This document shows, one piece after another, positions 21,860 to 33,600 of a stretch of 64,000 bases of DNA. The stretch lies in assembly GCA_037157565.1 (NCBI GenBank), contig JAZHRO010000024.1, positions 11,042,501 to 11,106,500 of the forward strand. The letters are read 5' to 3'. Each line of letters starts with the position of its first letter. Positions within the stretch are counted from its first letter, which is position 1. Source of the DNA: Thalassia testudinum (Eukaryota; Streptophyta; Magnoliopsida; Alismatales; Hydrocharitaceae). The translations under genes and the position numbers were made by a program. The notes beneath the pieces were generated by a model. It searched no databases and was not told the origin of the DNA. It saw only the letters and a list, made by a program, of their open reading frames with translations.

Positions 21860-24800
21860 CCATGCTCAGCTTGTTTCTACACTTCTCAAACTGGGGTTGA
21901 GGTAGTGGCTTAGTAAAAACATCAGCAGTCTGGTCAGTGGAGGCAAGACACGTAGTGTGAAGTAGACCCTGTTGAATTAAACTCTTGGTATAATGCAGTC
22001 CACTTCCACATGTTTCATCCTCTTATGAAACATGAGATTATTAGCTATATATGTCGCAGCTCGGTTATCATAATGCATCTCCATGGACTCCTAAATTTCA
22101 ACATGAAGATCTCTTAGCAGAGATCTGATCCATATCATCTCAGCTGTAGTATGAGCCATAGCCTTGTACTTGGACTCAGCACTAGAGCGTGAAACAGCAC
22201 TCTGTTTCTTGTTTCTCTAGGTCACTAAATTTTCAGCCACAAATGTGCAAAAACCAGTAGTTGACCACCTGTCTCCCATGTCTCCTGCATAATCTGCATC
22301 AGAGTAAGCTACTACAGACATAGGGCCCTTCTTCTGGAATAGAATGCCTCTACTTGAACATCCTTTAATGTACCTCAACACTTGTATAATTGCTTGCTAG
22401 TGAATATAAGTGAGCTTGTTTAAGAACTAACTTAGCTTACCCGCTGCAAGACTTATGTCTGGCCTAGTGATAGTTAGATACAATAATTTTCCAACCAGCT
22501 GCCGATAGACCTTCTTGTCCTTTAGCTTCATTGTATCATCAAATAAGTGAACTTTAGGATCCATAGGAATGTTGGCTTCCTTTGATCCTAGTATGCTTGT
22601 CTCTTGAAGAATATCAAGTGCATACTTCCTCTAAAACATAACTATGCCTTCCTTGCTCGTGGAGATTTCAATACCCAGAAAATATCTTAGCTTTCCAAGA
22701 TCTTTCATGACAAACTGATGAGCCAAATACTCCACTTGAGTAATACCATCTGTATTATTGCCTGTAAGGATAATATCATCAACATATACCAATAAAGTCA
22801 TGGTACCAGTACTGGTCTTCCTAACAAACAAGGAATGATCAGAAGATCTCTGTATCCCAAACATAGAGAGTGCCTCAGACAAACACTGAAACCAGGCTCG
22901 AGGGCTCTGCTTAAGGCCATAAATAGCCTTATGAAGTTTGCTCCCCCTGAACTTCAAAATTAGGTGGCGGCTGTTGCATGTATATCTCCAAATTTTTTGA
23001 CATCTAGCTAGTGAAGATGCCATCCATAATGAGCTGCAATAGAGATAAGAATATAGACTGTGGAGAGTCGTGCCACAGGAGAAAGTGTCAAAGAAATCCA
23101 CTTCATAGGTTTGGGTGAATCCTTTAGTTACAAGGCGAGTCTTATATCGAGAAATGGACCCATCAGGGTTATATTTCAAGGCAAAGACTCATTTGGCCCC
23201 AACCAAGTGCGCACCAGAAGGTAAAGCAAACAACTCCCAGGTGCCTCTATCAGTAAGTGCAGACTTCTCCTCTTCCATAGCTGCTTTCCAATGTGGATGC
23301 AGGAGAGTCTACTGGTAGGAAGTAGGCATCTCCATATTAGAGATTGCAACTGTAAAGGCATGAAGCTCTGACCCAAGAGAACCTTCAGAAACAACACTGC
23401 TAGCAACACGATACTGTGCACAGGATCTTCGAGCCTTCCTGATAGCAATGGGAATATCCTCATCTGTGGGCAAAGAAAGGGACCCTGAAGACACATGAGC
23501 AGATGACTCATCAGTATTGCCAATACATACCTGAGCGGAGGACGATGGTGGCTCAGTACGAACTGAAGAAGAAGGGGTATGTCTTCTCTTTGTAAGTAAC
23601 TGACAGCTGATATGTAACACCCTTAAATGTCTTTTCATCAGGTGGGATAGGTCTGAAAGTGCCCACAATATAATCTGTAGTAGATACATCACTGCCATGA
23701 GAAAAATCCTCTAAGGATATAGGATGTACATGCATAGGAGTAGCCACCTTTATCTCTCTCAATTGATGACCTAAGGTAGAAAAATAAGGGATAGATTCAT
23801 AAAAAGTCACATCCGCACTCACATAGTGTTTTTGGTGTATGAGATCAAAACACCTGTATCCCTTTTACGTGAGTATCTTAGAAATACACACGTAATCGCC
23901 CTTGGTGCTAATTTGTCACGATCAGGCCCAAGGAGGTATACAAATGCCACACACCCAAAGGTCTTCGGTGGCATAAGAAATAAATCAGCATCAGGATATA
24001 AGATATTCCATGGAATCTATTCATGTAACACAGAGGAAGGGAGCTTGTTAATGAGATAATACACAGTAAGAACCACATTTCCGCAGTAACTATGTGGAAC
24101 ACTATTCTGGATAAGTAAAGGTTTAGCTGTATCCAGAATGTGGTGGTGTTTCCTTTCAGCTATCTCATTCTGCTACGATGTATGGGGACATGATGTCTGA
24201 TATACAATACCCAGTGATTCGTATAAATCAGCTAGTTTTTTTGTGTAAAATTCTAATGCATTATTTGCTTTGATTTTCTTAATGCATACACCAAATTGAT
24301 TTTTCACATGCACCACAAATTGCTGAATCAAAGAGCCAGCTTTCGATTTATTCTTCATAAAAAAGGTCCATGATAAGCGAGAAAAATCATCCATAAATAA
24401 CAAATAATATTTAAACTTCTGGCGGTCTGTCACATGGCTAAGACCCCAGATGTCACAATGTAGCAAATTAAAACAAGCAGAACTGGTAGACTGGATAGAT
24501 GCTGGAAAACTGGTACGGTGATGCTTTCCTAGCTGACATGTATCACACTGAATCTTTATGGTAGGAGACAAGTGAGGGATGACACAGTGTAACTTGTCCA
24601 GTGAAGGATGACCTAATCTTCTATGCCATTGCAAGGCACTCCCCGCAGTACTCCTTTAACAGGCTATAGCAACTGAACTCTGAACTAGCCGATACGCACC
24701 CCACTCCATGGCTATCACCAATTGTTCTCCTTGTTATGCGGCCTTGTAAAGTGCATCCAACAACGTCAAAAATAGCACGACAATTCAACTGCTTCGTAAT

Positions 24801-26014
24801 AGAACTAACAAATAGCAGTTGCATTGCCATGTTCGGCATGTCATACACATCATCAAGATGCATGGAGGGTGTAACAAATATCCCTCCTTTACCACGGATG
24901 GGGGCATGTCTATCATCTGTCAGCTGTACTGAATGTTCCTGTGGTGTCTTCTGTAATTCCTTAAAGTACTGGGAATTTCCTGTCAAATGATCAGATGCAC
25001 CTGAATCAATCAACCATGATCCTTTCGTACCTAATGCAAATGCATAGGCTGCGGTGCTGGAGGATTAAGGCTGCTCATGGGTCAACTATGCTAGCCGTTG
25101 TACAACTGTATCATAGTCTATCTCTGCAAAGGAAACTACCTTAGTGCTTGCACTTGGAGATGCTATAATGGAAGCCTGGTTAGCCATAGTAGGACGACCA
25201 AGCTTATTCCAATACTTAACCTCAACATGACCAAGCCTGCCACAGTAAGAACATGTAGGCTTGCCACGACCACCATCAGTTCATCCTCTGCCTTTGCTAC
25301 AAAAGAAGCCTCCATGACCACCACAAGTGCTAGCAGCAGCAGGAGTCGAAGATGTATTGGTAATAACTGCATCATGAGTAGGTTGAATTTGCATCCTACT
25401 TAGCCTCCTGTAAATTTTCTCAATAGGGGGAAGCTCAGAGAGAGTCAGAATCTGTGAACGAGCCACAGACTAGTGATCACTCAGCCCTGCAAAGAACATG
25501 TGGGCTGCAAACTCCTTCCTGTGGTCCCTGCATGTAGTAGAAGTACACATCGGTCTACATGCATTATATTTCTCCAATAATCCCTTCATAGTGGAGTAAT
25601 ACTAAGACAGACTCATCTCCTCCTGCTTGAGATGACATAAATCATAGTGGATCTGAAATACTTGAGTTGAATTCATCGCATGTGAATAAGCCATCTTCAA
25701 GCTAACCTACATCTCTTTGGCAGAACTCTAGTACATAACTTCATCGTTAATCCTTGGAATTACGCTATTCAAGATTTAGGCTCTCACCATAGCATCATCT
25801 CAATTCCAAGTTGTGTATTTTCCTGTTTTCTACTCAGATGGTGCTTCCACAAGCACATGCTTCTTATCATGGCCTTTCACAGTGACAAGGTTTGAGACCA
25901 ATAGGGGTAATTAGTCTAATCCAATTTGGTAATTGGAGCAAAGAAGGGGCTCTTGTACGCCTCACTTTCTGTACTCTGTCTTGAAGATACCTCAGAAGCA
26001 TTTGATGCAGACAT
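21860..26014 (-). pseudogene. copia gag-pol polyprotein, disrupted
   Basis: It starts at the ATG 26014-26012 (MSASNASEVSSRQSTES). The gag zinc knuckle near 25200-25250 reads CSYCGRLGHVEVKYW, with the last Cys replaced by Tyr. Protease has MIDSGASDHLTGN (near 25000). The integrase finger and core are at 24173-24634 (WHRRLGHPS, CDTCQLGKH, LHCDIWGLS). RT at 22631-23179 has AIYGLKQSPRAWFQ and an intact YVDD box (22776-22787). RNase H is near 21880-22330 (SSAESKYKAM). Stops and frame changes between these blocks mean no full polyprotein can be made. Confidence 0.9.
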
Positions 26015-26652
26015 GATAACTCCAAACACACACGAATAAGCCCAAACAGTAGATTTGCAATCCTGGATTAAATACCAACACCTTGGGGAATACACACTGC
26101 GTAATCCATAGACAAAACATCCAACACTTCACTGGGGAATACACATCCCAAGAATCAAGCAATCAGGAGAATACAAATCCCAAGAAACCATTTACAACAG
26201 GGACTACACACCTCAAATCAGATCAAGAGATCAAGAAAGTCATACCACCCATAGGAAGGTTCTTGCTTCAAATCTTCATCCCTCAATATTCAAGAACTTT
26301 CCTACAGAGTTCTTGAAGACACCGATCATTCTCTCCGACGACCTGGGCAGTGGCAAAACGAGAGAACGATGGTGGCTGCACTACGGCTGCGACCCATGCT
26401 ACTGTAGCATGCGCACCACGGTGTGGTGACGTGCTACAGGGGCTTTAGGGCGAGGCGCAGTAGTAGCACAGGTCAGAAGTGGCGCTTAGGCGACCCCGCA
26501 GCAGCAACGTAGGTCGTGGGCGGTGCTCAGGCGACCCTGCAGCAGCAGGGTGGCGGCGCGTCGGCGCTGCCGTCGGTGGTGGCTGTGGTGGCTCCCGACG
26601 AAAGGGCTTAAGGTGGGTTTAGGGTTCTTTTTGGTGGAGACCTCAACCTGGT

Positions 26653-26664
26653 GCTTTGATACCA
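26653..26664 (-). other. Primer binding site (initiator tRNA-Met) of the copia element
   Basis: On the minus strand it reads TGGTATCAAAGC. This is one base away from the standard initiator-Met site TGGTATCAGAGC and directly abuts the LTR. Confidence 0.9.
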
Positions 26665-26808
26665 AGTTGAAGTGAACAAGAAATTTTATTTTACCAAGTC
26701 ACCCCTATGTCTCTTTATCTAGAGAGAGATAAGAGAAAAATAACATAATAAGTCTAACAAAGAAAATAAGATAGCAAATAAACCCTCACAATAAAATGTA
26801 ACTCAATA
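26665..26808 (-). repeat. 5' LTR of the copia element
   Basis: It matches the other LTR along its length (CTATGTCTCTTTAT, CCAACAAAGAAAA-like and CCCTCACAATAA blocks). Its outer end reads TATTGAG on the minus strand, where the other copy has TGTTGAG, so the first G of the terminal TG is mutated. Confidence 0.9.
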
Positions 26809-26861
26809 TACATCTTATCGAAAGTTTACAGGGGCATATATGTAAAAATTCCAAAAAAGAA

Positions 26862-29800
26862 AGATATGATCTAAAAATAAGGAGAAATGATAGAGACATA
26901 CTTGATAGGTGCATATAAAAGTTCAGATCTATATCAATAATTGATAATAAATATAGAGGGAGTGTTCCAGGGACGGTGGTGGGATGCTTGTAGGGAAGAA
27001 GAGAAGAGAGGTGGGTTGTCTGGTGGTGGGGATGGGATCCTTTTGAGAGAGGAGAGGTGGGCCATTGGGGACTCGGGCGGAGTTCTTGGTGGGTTGGGTG
27101 AGGGGGGTGCCACTAATAGAGGAGAAAAGGTTGAGTATAAGAATTGAGAAGTATTCCTTTTTTGTTTTTCCTCTTTACTGAGTTTTTCCCTTTGGTTTCC
27201 TTTTACTCTTCCTGCAGTTGCTGCAGCCAAGCATTGAGGAACTAAGATGTCTTAATTTTAAAAAAACTCTTCTTCCTTCTTCTCCTTTTGTTTAATTCTT
27301 CCTTTAGCTGCTTCATCGAAGTTTTGAGGAATATTTAAAAAGCATTTATTTAAAATAAAACAGCTGGTTTGTAACCATGTTTTGTTGATGCTATAGGTTG
27401 CCATGCTGATGCCATTTTTTTAATAAAGCAAGTGGTCACATTCCGCGATCAGAAAGTATGATGAGTCTTGATAATGTTTTATGTGATCCAACCATAGACA
27501 CATCACAGCAGTTCAATGCCATTCATGGGAAATGCATTAAGACATTCAGAAGTGTGTCAGAGGTCTGGAAGGCTGGATCAAAGGGGACAGACTGCCACCG
27601 AGGTTGGAGAAATTCACCCTCTCATTGTAGGAGGTTCATGGGTGAAGCTTTATTCTGCAAGCCAAGGTAGATGGTGTACAAGATTGCCTCTTGTAGTCCC
27701 ACAAAGGCAAGGCAAGGATCATCCATATTGATCAGAATCCTTATTGAGATTGGGTCTTATAGACTCCTTCAGTGGTGGTTTTCAATTCAAACTCTGCCAT
27801 TTCCAGTAGCTGGAGATCATCTTAAGATTTAGTTGGGGGTCAAGTGGTGATCATTTGGATTTGGCTTGTAGTAACACCAGAAAACTACATTGCCATGCCC
27901 ATGTGGTACCCCTAGAAGGCTACGGGGCAAGAGAAAACAATGTTGGTGTCCGAATGGTAATGATTTGAAGTCCCGCAAAAAGTATGCCTGTTGTCTTATG
28001 GTTTTCGAAGTGAAGATGAAAGAACATATGCTGCTGGTTAAGATCATGGACATACATATTTTGAGGAGTTTCTATGTCTTCAGGCCATACAATCTTCTTC
28101 CTTCCGAGGGTCTTTCAGACAGAAGGGCTGACTTGCACTCTTCTGATGCTGTTGTTTCTTGGGCTCTTGACGAAGAGAGATGTTCTGATCAGAAAAATAC
28201 AGCTTTTCCTGTACTGGGAGAAGAATCTGCTCAGAGTTACTCGTTTTCGTGCCAAACATTCTATTTCCGTTGACCGCCACTATTGCAAATTTATAAGTGA
28301 GCTATGCTGTTATACGATTATCGATTTATTTATTCCTGCTTTCTGCTGGCTGGTGGTCACAGTCTCCAGAAAGCATCACCTTGATTTTTTTTTTTTTCTG
28401 AAAAAAAGATTCGATACCTTAATTTATCTATTCAAGAAGAAAAATATTGGACCACTATTTTCCTTTTAGAAGACCATCAAGTGCCCCGTCTCTGAAAAGA
28501 AAAAAAACATTGATTAACCTACTTTATGGTGCGAAAGCGTTTTTATCATTGTCGATTATTAAATATTTATTCGTTCAGATGAAATGTTATTCGGAAATTG
28601 ACTTTCAAATTCGATCAAAAACAAGTATTATGTGATTTTATAGATTAACTACGATGTTAGTGGTATTATTTATCATGCCACATCTATCAAGATTGATTCA
28701 ATTTTCACAAAAATGCAAAGAAGCGTTAGGTTCAGAGGTTACCTCTCACCATGTTGCGTGGAGAGGAGTATCATACACGGCAATGAGGCCGAAGAAAGTC
28801 AGAGTGCATGCTTGACCACGATCACACAGTAGTCTTCTTCTTCACTTGATGTGGTGGGATTTCATGATGGCGAGGAGGTACCAAAATTATTAATATTAGG
28901 TTATTTATTATTATTATTATTTTGTTGGAAAAGGAGAGTAAGGTTAGATGTGATTGGAGAGTGAGCAAGAAATTAAGTTGATATTTTTTATAAATTATGC
29001 TTGAATCATGTTATTATTTATGTATTATTTGTCTATACATATCATGTCACGTACCTTATGTTTTAAATCCCCAATCTAACGGAACTTTATAGATTTTATG
29101 TGCTGAGGATGTGGCCAATGAGAGGCTTCTCTATCCTTATAGGAGCAAGGTTGGAGGGAAAGTTAATTACCTTAGAATTGATTCTATCATTCCTACCATC
29201 ATCAACATGGGTCTTTTATTTAATATGGTTAAATCAATTGATTAAATTAAATTTATTTATTATTTAATCTAAGTCTTCTAAATCATTTAATAGGATTAAT
29301 TCCAACACGGTGGAGTACGAGCAGAAAAGGGAAGGAAGCCTATGGTTCTCGAGTTGATTGGTATCGGTATCCTATGTACGTCGATTGGAGTTTGCTCTCT
29401 CACGACTAGGAAGAATAGCTTGACAATTGGGTTGGGGAGGGCGACGTGGAAACCCACGGTTGCAGATTTTACATGTTTGAAAAATTGGAAGGAAAGCCCG
29501 GTCTTTCTTCTGAAGGAATTTGTAAAGGAAGATATCGGAATGGTTGTATGGAAAATTCTTATTCTTAGATCGCGGTACGCAAGTTTTTACTTGAGATAGA
29601 AAATATAAATTTAGGTGCATGCTCTTGGAAATTTTTGAAAAGATGTGTATGTTTTTATATAAATTGAATTTAGGTATATACTTCTGAAAATATCTATTTA
29701 ATTGTTTTCATATTTTTATAAAGAAGAGCAATAGTATTTTTACGTTAAAATCCACACTTTTAATCCTGACCATTCATCCAGCAAAATAAGACAAAATGGG

Positions 29801-30678
29801 GGTGACAGAGCCCACTTCTGTTTGAGGTTCCATGTTTTTTCAAGAATAAGGTGTCGATAATGTTATGGTATTTAATTTCTCCAACTCATTTCTCTGTAAA
29901 ATATGTCTGTGAATTTCACCAACGACCCTCTCCTCCATCTATTTTGCCCCTCCTGGTTGCCACCTCCTTCTTCCATCCCCCTCCTTATGCAACCTCCTGC
30001 CTCTCCTTCATCAACCATTCACTAATCACATTCAATATTAACGTAAAGATAAAAACGTAAAAAATTTTAAAAGTAACATAAATATTATCATATAATAGGA
30101 TTCATTATCATTTAAAATGTTACAATCACTTTTGAATTAAAATGTAAATGTCTAAAATTAAAATATACTAACATAAATTTAAAATGTATAGGTGATTTAA
30201 AATTTTTACATTTGTGTAACTTAATTTTAAATTAAAATATATTAATAAATTTTGATTTTGTATTGATGTAATTTGATTTTAAATTAAAATATATGATAAA
30301 TTTTGATTTTATACCCATATGTTTTGATTAAGAAGGGAAGGTAAAGCTTTAGACGATGATGAACGTGACGATACTTTGGTCATTTTTTGCGTTATTTTTA
30401 AATATTTTTAAATCTTGTCCTAAGAGAAGCACCCTCCAAATTAATGAGATTATTATATTTGAACCCCTGCAAATTCAACGCCATTGCATTGCCATCCTCA
30501 CAAATACCCTCGTGTTACTCTACCGGTAACTTGTCGAAGCGTAAAAGGTTAAACAACTTCGGAAGAAGTCCTCCAATCGATCTTCAAGTGGATTAGAGTG
30601 AAATTAGAAAGGTGCTTAGGAGTACCTGTGTAAGAATCTATACGGATATAAAAACAAGCAGACGACCTCCACCATATC
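26862..30678. other. Stretch without a recognisable gene
   Basis: Short open fragments occur (for example 26934-27230 minus, 27458-28273 plus, 29342-29599 plus), but none shows a family I know. The segment 26960-27130 is G-rich and stands out from its AT-rich surroundings, so it may be another captured fragment. A TTA/ATT simple tract lies near 28895-28925. Two copies of a block of about 50 bp around ATTTTAAATTAAAATATAT lie at about 30221-30315. The text near 29640-29690 (TAGGTATATACTTCTGAAAA) resembles Mutator-type ends seen elsewhere in the window. Confidence 0.45.
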
Positions 30679-33600
30679 ATGGAGTTTTCCGTGTCCGAGG
30701 GACGCGAGGAAGCGGTGGCGGGAGAAAGGGAGGAGGCGGCATCCTCCTCCTCCTTCGTGTGGGACGAAGCTTCTCAGCTCTACTTCCATGCGAGGTCAGC
30801 ACACTCACACTAACGACTCCCCCTCCCAATTTCTACCCCCCCTCCCCCAAGTCCGATTTCGACTCGGTTCCGCTCCTCTAGACGTGGATCGCCTCCGGAA
30901 AGATCGAGTGATCCCCTTTTGATCATCCATGCAGCAGTGGATTCTACCACGATCCCCACGCGGGATGGTACTACAGCAGCACAGACGGCGCCTACTACAG
31001 ATTTGAGGACGGGAAGTACGTGCCCCTCGATCGTCCTCCGGATCTCGACGCTGTAAGGGGCACCTCCACCTTGGACTTAGGTTTGCTTTTAGGGGAAATC
31101 GTTCTGTTCGGCGATGGGATTTCCTATTCGTGTCGGGTGTCGGTAATCGCTGGTGATTTCCTGTTCTTTCTGTGCAGAATGCTGAATCCGCAGGTGGACG
31201 GTACGCGGAGATCGATCGGGATGGGGCGAGTCGGCACACACGTGGAGAGACACTCCCGGATGCTGTCAAGGGTGCGGAGTGCTTCGATTCGGATCGCGCA
31301 TCACTGTTCTGCTTTCGTTGAAGTGGATGCTTTTTGGTTAATTTGTGGTTTGTTGCAGATAATGAAGCGTATGATGGTGATGATGGGTTGGAAAATCACC
31401 GGCCGCCTTCGGAGTGGTATTTGTTGCATGCGGTTTCTGTCGTGGATTGCGTTTGGTTGTTCTTAGAAGCTGTGTTTTTCACTTGGAGATTGTTTGTTCC
31501 CTTTCAGGTTGGAGGAGACGCTAATTAATATCTATTTGAGTGGGCATTCGGAACTGGAACTTGTTGAAGATGATAAACCACCGGATGGTTGGCAATGTGG
31601 TCAGTGCGTTGTGTTGTTGGAAGAATCAAGCGTTTCTTTATATGTGCTAAATTGATGTATAATTCCTTGAATATGAAGGTCGGCCGACTTAAATTGCTGA
31701 TTTGAACTTGTTGGAATGTATAGAGACTTCTGATTCATGATAATGGTACCTCCCAGTGCATATTTCAACGTGACAATCAGATGATACAGTGCACTTGACA
31801 TTGAAAAGTAACTAGGGAGTGACATGGGAAACTACAATGATATGTACTGAATAATTCAGTATTAGTATTGGTAAACAATCAGGCACTATTCTTGCCAAGA
31901 TTAGAAATCAATTTCAAGCTTTTTAGGTCAGTTATATGGATTTTTTACATCTATTAATTAGGTCTATACATTTAAATATATCTCTGCATAGGGCAAAGGT
32001 ACTAAAGAATCAGCAAACACCATTTTTGAAGAACAGCACTAAACATGTTTCTGACGTACCCAAAGATCTAGAATACGGGCAGCACACAAGGGTCTAATGA
32101 TAACAGAACCTTACAATAATCCATGGCTCACCACACATGTATCTGGTGTCCTAGACAAGTTGGTTTCAACAGGGTGCTAATCTGCTAAGGAGTACAAGTC
32201 TTGAAGGATTGAACTACCTAAAAAATGCACTTAGGGGTGGTTGACATAGGGAATGTATGTCAAAGCGGTAATGGAAGTCCTTGTCATGTATTGTTGCTAG
32301 CATGATGATTGGAAGGGTCCAAGGACCAAAACTACCATGAGACTCACTATATATCAAATAAATTAGGATATTTGAAGCTTACAAAGAGAAGAAAGCATCC
32401 AAGAAGCTTTTTGTTGTGTTCTGTCGAGGTTGTGTGTGCATGAGATCTTTTTTCCCCTTCTTTTTGTGGTGGGGCATGGAAGGGCATCACAGTGAAGGAA
32501 TGCATAGAAAGAGGGATTCTTTAGGAGAGGGAGACGTTAAAGAAGGGGGTTCTACGATGTCAATTCTTCCTAATCGTTCTATGTACTACAAAGGTAGCAT
32601 CTACTGAATACCATACCAAATATTCTGTTTGTTTAGAACTGAGAATTGACAAGAATCCAGCATTATGGTTGGCAGTTGCAGCGGGTAATGTGTGAAATCA
32701 TGATGCAAGGAATTTACTTTGTACTCTGAACAGGAGAAGTCCTATATCCCGACGAGGAAGTGGTTGTCATTGAAGAACCACCTTACTTTGGGAGACAATG
32801 AAGAATCTGAAGGCACATTAAACTATATTATGAATTTCAGAATTTAATGATGATGTGAGTGCAGTGCTATCATGGCAATGGTTATGCCGCAACTACGACA
32901 TTGCGGCATGGGATGCTCTTCTGTTTCCTTTTGTCGAATCATCTTTACAAGGACAAGCCCTTTGGGAGGTTGTCAATGGTGACAATGTGACAACACCACC
33001 AACAGAGAGGATAGTTGCATTGAAGAAATGGAGGGTCAAGACTGAGAAGGCAATGCTTGTGCTCAAACGCATTATCGAGGAGGTCAAAACCACTTCACTA
33101 TCGAGGGAGTCCTGGACACTACCACTTGGAAGAAAGCGTGTGATACACTCATTACCCTCTAATTGCACACAATTGCTGGCTGCTATAGTAGATAATGAGT
33201 TGTTGGTTCTCTCAAGTAAGAAGAGACGATGCTTCAGTTGGCAAAGAACAAGCTGTTGCCTCTCACAAGCAAGGAGTGGAAAAAGATAGGTTGAAGTCTT
33301 TGATATTTGCTCTTATATATCTCCTAATGTCCTAAACTAGTGAGTCATGTATGAGAAGGCCATGGCTTATGATTAGAAATGTGTTCATCATAGCTCTTTC
33401 TAGGTGGCCCACTCTTTTAGAATTAGAATGTCTCTTAGCAAATCAGGAGACTTTAGCTAAACAGGTCATTAAGGCTCCATTTGGTAGAGGTTTAAAGTTT
33501 AAGACTGGGTAAAGATTAGGAAGTCTTAAGAATGGATAAGTGGATGGGTAAGAGGACGGTTAGTGGGTGTGGATATAATAATTGAGTTGATATGTTATGA

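Larger units (their letters stand above)
21689..26808 (-). mobile_element. Ty1/copia retrotransposon with short LTRs, structurally complete
   Basis: Two LTRs of about 141 and 144 bp flank a minus-strand gag-pol region in copia order (gag, protease, integrase, RT, RNase H). The 5-bp target duplication TACAT is perfect (21684-21688 and 26809-26813). The primer site and a purine tract are both present. The coding region has many stops and shifts. It inserted into the right repeat of a Mutator-like element. Confidence 0.93.
20435..26852. mobile_element. Mutator-like element (Pack-MULE type), split by a copia insertion
   Basis: The left terminal inverted repeat (20435-20630) matches the reverse complement of 21525-21688 plus 26814-26852. 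Shared blocks in order include GTAAACTTTTGATAAG / GTAAACTTTCGATAAG, TATACCCCTACTCTGTTAAA (both ends) and TTTTCAACACAC (both ends). The two parts of the right repeat are separated by the copia element, so the MULE was there first. Flanking 9-mers AAAAAATAA (20426-20434) and AAAAAAGAA (26853-26861) agree at 8/9, fitting the 9-bp Mutator duplication, although the sequence is simple. Without the copia the element is about 1.3 kb and has no transposase. Confidence 0.82.

Noticed and set aside
27458..28280. Several overlapping open frames of 60-130 codons
   Set aside because: No recognisable family, no splice-consistent model and overlapping frames on both strands; treated as chance.
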